DNA of 42,166 bases from Caulobacterales bacterium (lineage in GTDB: Bacteria; Pseudomonadota; Alphaproteobacteria; Caulobacterales; Caulobacteraceae): assembly GCA_947474395.1 (NCBI GenBank), contig CANJID010000036.1, positions 1 to 42,166 of the forward strand, read 5' to 3'. Both the position numbers and the translations under genes were made by a program. The notes beneath the pieces were generated by a model. The model made no database searches, was not told the DNA's origin, and was given only the letters and a program-made list of their open reading frames with translations. Shown here one piece after another: positions 38,250-42,166 of this stretch (position 1 is its first letter; the number at the start of each line of letters is the position of its first letter).

Positions 38250-39248
38250 CTACAGTCCGAAGGCGCCGGCCAGGAGCTCGTAGGAGCGCACCCGCGCCGC
38301 GTGGTCGTGGACGATGGTCAGGGCCATGATCTCGTCGATCCCCACCGCCTCGGCCATGGCCTCCAGCGTCGCCCGCACCGTCTTCGGCCCGCCGACCACC
38401 AGGCGGGGCCATTCGGATTCGGGCGGCCGGTAAGGCGTCTCCTCGAGCTCGGCGAGGGCCCGCTCGATGGTCGGAACCGTTCCCTGCTGACCCCGGGCGA
38501 TGCGGCCGGATATGGCCCTCATGCTGGAGGCGATCCGTTCGGCCTGGGCGTCGTCTTCCCCGCAGACCACCCCGAGGGCGACGATATTTCTCGGCGCGGC
38601 CAGGCGGGGGCTCGGCAGGAAGCGGGCCCGGTAGACCTCCATGGCCTCTCCCGTCACCGGCGGGGCGATGAAGTGGGCGAAGGCGTAGGGCATGCCGTAC
38701 TGGCCGGCCGCCACGCCGCTCCACATGCTCGAGCCCAGCATCCAGATCTCCGGACCCCCGACCACTTCGGGGACCACCCGCAGACTCTGGAAGGGATGGT
38801 CGTCCGGGAAGGTCCCTTCCAGGAAAGAGGTCAGCTCGGCCACCTGGTTGGGGAAGTCGTCGCCGAAGGGGGTGTTGTCGCGCTTGCGGCGGAGCGCCAG
38901 GGCGTCGAGCCCCTCCCCTCCGGGGGCGCGGCCGATGCCGAGGTCGATCCGGCCGGGGGCGAGGGCGTGCAGGGTGCGGAAGACCTCCGCCACCTTCAGG
39001 GGAGAATAGTGGGGTAGGAGCACGGCCCCGGAGCCGACGCGGATTCGCTGTGTCGCCTGGGAGATCACGGCGATCATGATCTCCGGCGCCGAGGTGGCGA
39101 TCATCTCCAGCCCGTGGTGCTCGGCGATCCAGTAGCGCTCGTAGCCGAGCCGGTCGGCATGCCGGGCCAGGTCGATGGAGTTGCGCAGGGCCTCCTCGGC
39201 GTTGGAGCCCTCGGAGATCGGCGACTGGTCGAGGATGGAGAGTTTCAC
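38250..39248 (-). CDS. Luciferase-like (LLM class) flavin-dependent oxidoreductase
   Basis: 332 residues of the bacterial-luciferase TIM-barrel family. Features are MKLSILDQSPISEG at the start, RLGYERYWIAEHHGLEMIATSAPEI, RIRVGSGAVLLPHYSPLKVAE and GRIDLGIGRAPG. This pattern marks the MsnO8/YhbW-type group that uses reduced FMN or F420 and oxygen. The physiological substrate is unknown. It ends 19 nt from the thiD stop on the same strand and may be the last gene of an ftsH-folP-thiD transcript. Confidence 0.9.
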   Translation of the reverse strand: MKLSILDQSPISEGSNAEEALRNSIDLARHADRLGYERYWIAEHHGLEMIATSAPEIMIAVISQATQRIRVGSGAVLLPHYSPLKVAEVFRTLHALAPGRIDLGIGRAPGGEGLDALALRRKRDNTPFGDDFPNQVAELTSFLEGTFPDDHPFQSLRVVPEVVGGPEIWMLGSSMWSGVAAGQYGMPYAFAHFIAPPVTGEAMEVYRARFLPSPRLAAPRNIVALGVVCGEDDAQAERIASSMRAISGRIARGQQGTVPTIERALAELEETPYRPPESEWPRLVVGGPKTVRATLEAMAEAVGIDEIMALTIVHDHAARVRSYELLAGAFGL

Positions 39249-39267
39249 GCGGCGCGCTCCATTCTGT

Positions 39268-40083
39268 TCATCTCACCGGCCAGCCGTGATCGAGGGGGCC
39301 GTGGCCGGCGCCGAAGCCGGGGGCGCGGCGGATGGCCTCCAGCACATAGTCCCGCGCCCGCGCCACCGAGCGATCCAGCCCGAGCCCCTGCGCCAGGCCT
39401 ACCGCGCAGGCCGACGCCAGGGTGCACCCCGTTCCGTGGGTGTGGCGGGTGTCGAGCCGCCCGGTTTCGAAGCGGGTTTCGGCGTAGGGGGTCATCAGGA
39501 GGTCGACCACCACGGGACCCTCCACGTGGCCGCCCTTCATCAGCACGGCCCTGGCGCCCAGCTGCAGGAGGGCTTCTCCCGCGCGGCGCATGTCGTCTTC
39601 GGTCTCCACCGCCAGGCCGGTCAGGGCGGCGGCCTCCGGCGCGTTGGGGGTAAGGAGGGCGGCCAGGGGGATCAGGCGCTCGCGCACCGCCGCCACGGCG
39701 CCTTCGTCCAGCAGGGACGCGCCGCCCTTGGCCACCATGACGGGGTCGATGACGGCGGGGATGTCGCCGGCGGACTCGATGATCCGCGCCACCAGCTCGA
39801 CCACGGCCTCGTCGCCCAGCATGCCGGTCTTGATGGCGTCGGCGCCGATGTCGTCCAGCACCGCGCGGGCCTGGCCCTCGATGATGTCGAGCGGGATCGG
39901 ATGCACCGCCGAGACGCCCAGGGTGTTCTGCACCGTGACGGCGGTGATGGCCGTCGCCGCATAGCCGCCGAGCGCGGTGACCGTCTTGATATCGGCCTGG
40001 ATGCCCGCTCCGCCCCCGGAGTCCGAGCCGGCGAGGATCAGCACCCGCCCGCGTCCCTCGTGACCGATCATGGGGCCGCTCAC
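39268..40083 (-). CDS. thiD: Hydroxymethylpyrimidine/phosphomethylpyrimidine kinase
   Basis: This enzyme phosphorylates HMP and HMP-P in thiamine synthesis or salvage. The 271 residues carry LAGSDSGGGAGIQADIKT at the N-terminus, DPVMVAKGG, LTPNAPEAAAL and the anion-hole motif HGTGCTLASA, as in the ribokinase-like ThiD family. It begins with a GTG that overlaps the folP stop (GTGA); an in-frame ATG 12 bp further in (40071) could also serve. In many proteobacteria the gene after ftsH-folP is glmM; here it is thiD. Confidence 0.95.
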   Translation of the reverse strand: MSGPMIGHEGRGRVLILAGSDSGGGAGIQADIKTVTALGGYAATAITAVTVQNTLGVSAVHPIPLDIIEGQARAVLDDIGADAIKTGMLGDEAVVELVARIIESAGDIPAVIDPVMVAKGGASLLDEGAVAAVRERLIPLAALLTPNAPEAAALTGLAVETEDDMRRAGEALLQLGARAVLMKGGHVEGPVVVDLLMTPYAETRFETGRLDTRHTHGTGCTLASACAVGLAQGLGLDRSVARARDYVLEAIRRAPGFGAGHGPLDHGWPVR

Positions 40084-40904
40084 AGGGCGCCCCGTTCTAT
40101 GGCCCGCCAGACGGCGAGGGCCTGGGCCGTCTCCCGGACGTCATGGACGCGGACCGCCGCCGCGCCCTTGGACGCCCCCCAAAGCGCGGAGGCGAGGCTG
40201 CCGCCGATGCGGTCGTTGGGGTCTTCCGCCGTCGGGTCGATCGCCCTGACGAAGCGCTTGCGGCTGACGCCCAGGAGGACCGGAAAGCCCAGGGCCACCA
40301 GCCGGTCCAGGTCGCGGATCAGGGTCAGGCTGTGGTCGGCCCGTTTGCCGAAGCCGATGCCGGGGTCGAGGGCGATCCGTTCGCGCGCCACCCCCGCGGC
40401 CATGGCGATCTCGGCGCGCCTCGCCAGGAAGCCGCAGACCTCGCCCACCACGTCCTCGTAGGCGGGGTTGTCCTGCATGGTCGCGGGCGAGCCCTTCATG
40501 TGCATCAGCACTACGTCGCAGCCGAGCTCGGCGGCCACCGCAGGGCTTTCGGTTTCCTGGCTCAGCGCGGTGACGTCGTTCCAGATCGTGGCCCCGGCCG
40601 CGACGGCCGCGCGGGCCACGCCGGGTTTCCTGGTGTCGATGGAAAGGATCGCGCCGCTACCGACCAGCGCCTCGATGACCGGGACCACCCGGCGGATCTC
40701 CTCGGCTTCGGGGACGGTCTGCGCGCCCGGACGGGTGGACTCGCCGCCGATGTCGAGCATGTCCGCCCCGGCGGCGATCAGCCCCCGCGCATGGGCCACC
40801 GCGGCCTCGGGGTCATGGAAGCGCCCCCCGTCGGAGAAGCTGTCCGGCGTCACATTGACCACGCCCATGATCAGCGGGGCTTGGCGGGCTTGGGTCCAGG
40901 GCAT
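40080..40904 (-). CDS. folP: Dihydropteroate synthase
   Basis: This enzyme condenses 6-hydroxymethyl-dihydropterin diphosphate with p-aminobenzoate, and is the sulfonamide target. The 274 residues have IMGVVNVTPDSFSDGGR (pterin/diphosphate loop 1), DIGGESTRPGA (loop 2), SIDTRKPGVA, NDVTAL, DPGIGFGK and GVSRKRF in order. Length is standard. It lies 52 bp downstream of ftsH on the same strand, the usual neighbourhood in proteobacteria, with a small hairpin between. Confidence 0.96.
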   Translation of the reverse strand: MPWTQARQAPLIMGVVNVTPDSFSDGGRFHDPEAAVAHARGLIAAGADMLDIGGESTRPGAQTVPEAEEIRRVVPVIEALVGSGAILSIDTRKPGVARAAVAAGATIWNDVTALSQETESPAVAAELGCDVVLMHMKGSPATMQDNPAYEDVVGEVCGFLARRAEIAMAAGVARERIALDPGIGFGKRADHSLTLIRDLDRLVALGFPVLLGVSRKRFVRAIDPTAEDPNDRIGGSLASALWGASKGAAAVRVHDVRETAQALAVWRAIERGAL

Positions 40905-40916
40905 GACGCTACCTAG

Positions 40917-40941
40917 CCCTTCTCCCGCAAGGGGAGAAGGG
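40917..40941. repeat. Solitary hairpin between ftsH and folP
   Basis: A 10-bp perfect stem, CCCTTCTCCC (40917-40926) with GGGAGAAGGG (40932-40941), has a 5-nt loop. It has no T tract on either strand, so it is not a normal terminator. It resembles the end hairpins of the larger repeat elements and may be a remnant or an attenuating/processing stem. Confidence 0.6.
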
Positions 40942-40956
40942 ACGGAAGGTCGGGCT

Positions 40957-42166
40957 TTACGCCGGCTCGGGATCGGGCCGGTGGGTCAGGGGAACCGAGA
41001 CCTTGCTCGCCGGCGGCGCCTTGGTTTCCGAAGCGTCGCGCACGGGCGGGACGCCCTTCAGCACATTGATGATCTCGTCGCCGCTCAGGGTTTCGAACTC
41101 GAGCAGGGCCTTGCCCAGGGTGTGCAGGTCCTCGAGCCGCTCGGTGATGATGCGCTTGGCGTCGTCGTACCCGGCCTGGACCAAGAGCTTGACCTCGCTG
41201 TCGATGACCTTGGCCGTCTCCTCGGAGATGTTCTGGGTGCGCGAAACCGAGTGGCCCAGGAACACCTCTTCCTGGTTCTCACCGTACGAGACCACGCCCA
41301 GCTTTTCCGAATAGCCCCACTTGGTGACCATCATCCGCGCCAGGCGCGTGGCCTGGTCGATGTCGGAGGAGGCGCCGGAGGTGACCTTTTCCTTGCCGAA
41401 GATGATCTCTTCGGCGACCCGGCCGCCCATCAGGATGGCGAGACGCGAGGTCATCTGCTCGTAGGACATGGAGAGCTTGTCCCGCTCGGGCAGCTGCATG
41501 ACCATGCCGAGCGCCCGGCCGCGGGGGATGATGGTGGCCTTGTGCACCGGATCGGTGTTGGCGACGGTCAGGGCGATCAGGGCGTGGCCGCCCTCGTGGT
41601 AGGCGGTCATCCGCTTTTCGTCCTCGGACATGACCATGGACCGCCGCTCGGCGCCCATCATCACCTTGTCCTTGGCGTCCTCGAAGTCGCGCTGCATCAC
41701 CATGCGGCGGTTCTTGCGGGCGGCCATCAGGGCGGCCTCGTTGACCAGGTTGGCCAGGTCCGCCCCGGAGAAGCCGGGGGTGCCGCGGGCGATGACGCGC
41801 ACGTCCACGTCGGCGGCGAGCGGCACGTTGCGCATGTGCACGCGCAGGATTTTCTCGCGCCCGACGATGTCCGGGTTCGGCACCACGATCTGGCGGTCGA
41901 AGCGGCCGGGACGCAGCAGGGCCGGGTCCAGCACGTCGGGGCGGTTGGTCGCGGCCACCAGGATGATGCCCTCGTTGGCCTCAAAGCCGTCCATCTCGAC
42001 CAGCAGCTGGTTCAGGGTCTGCTCGCGCTCGTCGTTGCCGCCGCCGAGACCCGCGCCGCGATGGCGGCCGACCGCGTCGATTTCATCGATGAAGATGATG
42101 CAGGGGGCGTTCTTCTTTGCCTGTTCGAACATGTCGCGCACGCGGCTGGCGCCGACGCCGACGAAC
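40957..42166 (-). CDS. ftsH: ATP-dependent zinc metalloprotease FtsH, C-terminal two thirds (5' end outside window)
   Basis: This membrane-bound AAA protease degrades misfolded membrane proteins and short-lived regulators. About 402 residues are visible, open to the right edge. Walker B is CIIFIDEID, the second region of homology is [10 protein letters not shown], the zinc site is YHEGGHALI (HExxH with Glu as catalytic base), and the FtsH protease domain is followed by a short Pro-rich tail. Walker A and the two N-terminal membrane segments must lie beyond the window. All visible catalytic residues are intact. Confidence 0.97.
   Translation of the reverse strand, partial: FVGVGASRVRDMFEQAKKNAPCIIFIDEIDAVGRHRGAGLGGGNDEREQTLNQLLVEMDGFEANEGIILVAATNRPDVLDPALLRPGRFDRQIVVPNPDIVGREKILRVHMRNVPLAADVDVRVIARGTPGFSGADLANLVNEAALMAARKNRRMVMQRDFEDAKDKVMMGAERRSMVMSEDEKRMTAYHEGGHALIALTVANTDPVHKATIIPRGRALGMVMQLPERDKLSMSYEQMTSRLAILMGGRVAEEIIFGKEKVTSGASSDIDQATRLARMMVTKWGYSEKLGVVSYGENQEEVFLGHSVSRTQNISEETAKVIDSEVKLLVQAGYDDAKRIITERLEDLHTLGKALLEFETLSGDEIINVLKGVPPVRDASETKAPPASKVSVPLTHRPDPEPA

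Noticed and set aside
41600-41640. HEGGH instead of HEAGH in FtsH as an active-site defect
   Set aside because: The zinc motif is HExxH; the middle residues vary and Gly is compatible with activity.
1-42166. CRISPR array, insertion sequence, prophage or toxin-antitoxin locus
   Set aside because: No regular spacer-repeat pattern, no transposase or integrase with intact catalytic residues, and no phage genes were seen. The only recombinase-like gene is catalytically dead and not flanked by terminal inverted repeats that I could find.

Overview
The window is about 42 kb of very GC-rich DNA with dense coding, short gaps and many 4-bp ATGA/GTGA gene overlaps. Gene content points to an alphaproteobacterium of the Caulobacterales (Caulobacter/Phenylobacterium-like). 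Indicators are two large TonB-dependent receptors, a bactofilin, the long duplicated-domain dCTP deaminase, the divergent polysaccharide deacetylase-rppH pair and an ftsH-folP block. This assignment is an inference from gene content, not a database match. No phage, insertion sequence or CRISPR array was seen.

Layout. 1-5.8 kb: the end of a proline-rich OmpA-type protein, a GT39-like membrane glycosyltransferase and an Oar-type TonB-dependent receptor, the last two divergent around a palindromic site. 5.9-10.4 kb: polyamine genes, with aguA-aguB (agmatine to putrescine) facing a deoxyhypusine-synthase-like gene and an ornithine/lysine decarboxylase. The decarboxylase has a potentially structured leader with a 5-codon upstream ORF. 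10.8-19.5 kb: a probable phosphorus-acquisition block made of phnCDE, a TonB-dependent receptor and two nearly identical pstS genes. Between the pstS copies lies a resolvase-like gene that has lost its catalytic serine.

19.5-25.5 kb: a methyltransferase, a GT4 glycosyltransferase overlapping an LpxH-like phosphoesterase, a TetR regulator and a two-gene ABC transporter. 25.5-32.6 kb: a metallo-beta-lactamase-fold protein, an unknown Cys/His protein, a small lipoprotein, a PP_1105-type ATP-dependent DNA ligase, a TonB-like protein behind repeated TGTCA boxes, a tannase-family esterase and an enoyl-CoA hydratase. 32.7-38.2 kb: bactofilin, tRNA-Gly(CCC), dCTP deaminase, polysaccharide deacetylase, rppH and two secreted proteins built from an unnamed repeat of about 80 residues. 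38.2-42.2 kb: a minus-strand run ftsH(partial)-folP-thiD-luciferase-like oxidoreductase.

The points most worth a second look are: (1) the catalytically dead serine-recombinase-like protein flanked by the pstS duplication; (2) three intergenic elements of about 140 bp, each folding as five consecutive hairpins, two of which are related copies in opposite orientation with stems that change sequence but stay paired; (3) the secreted tandem-repeat proteins; (4) the polyamine cluster with its decarboxylase leader; and (5) an 8-bp tandem repeat that appears to have removed a methyltransferase stop codon. All functional statements rest on motifs recognised by eye and no searches were run.
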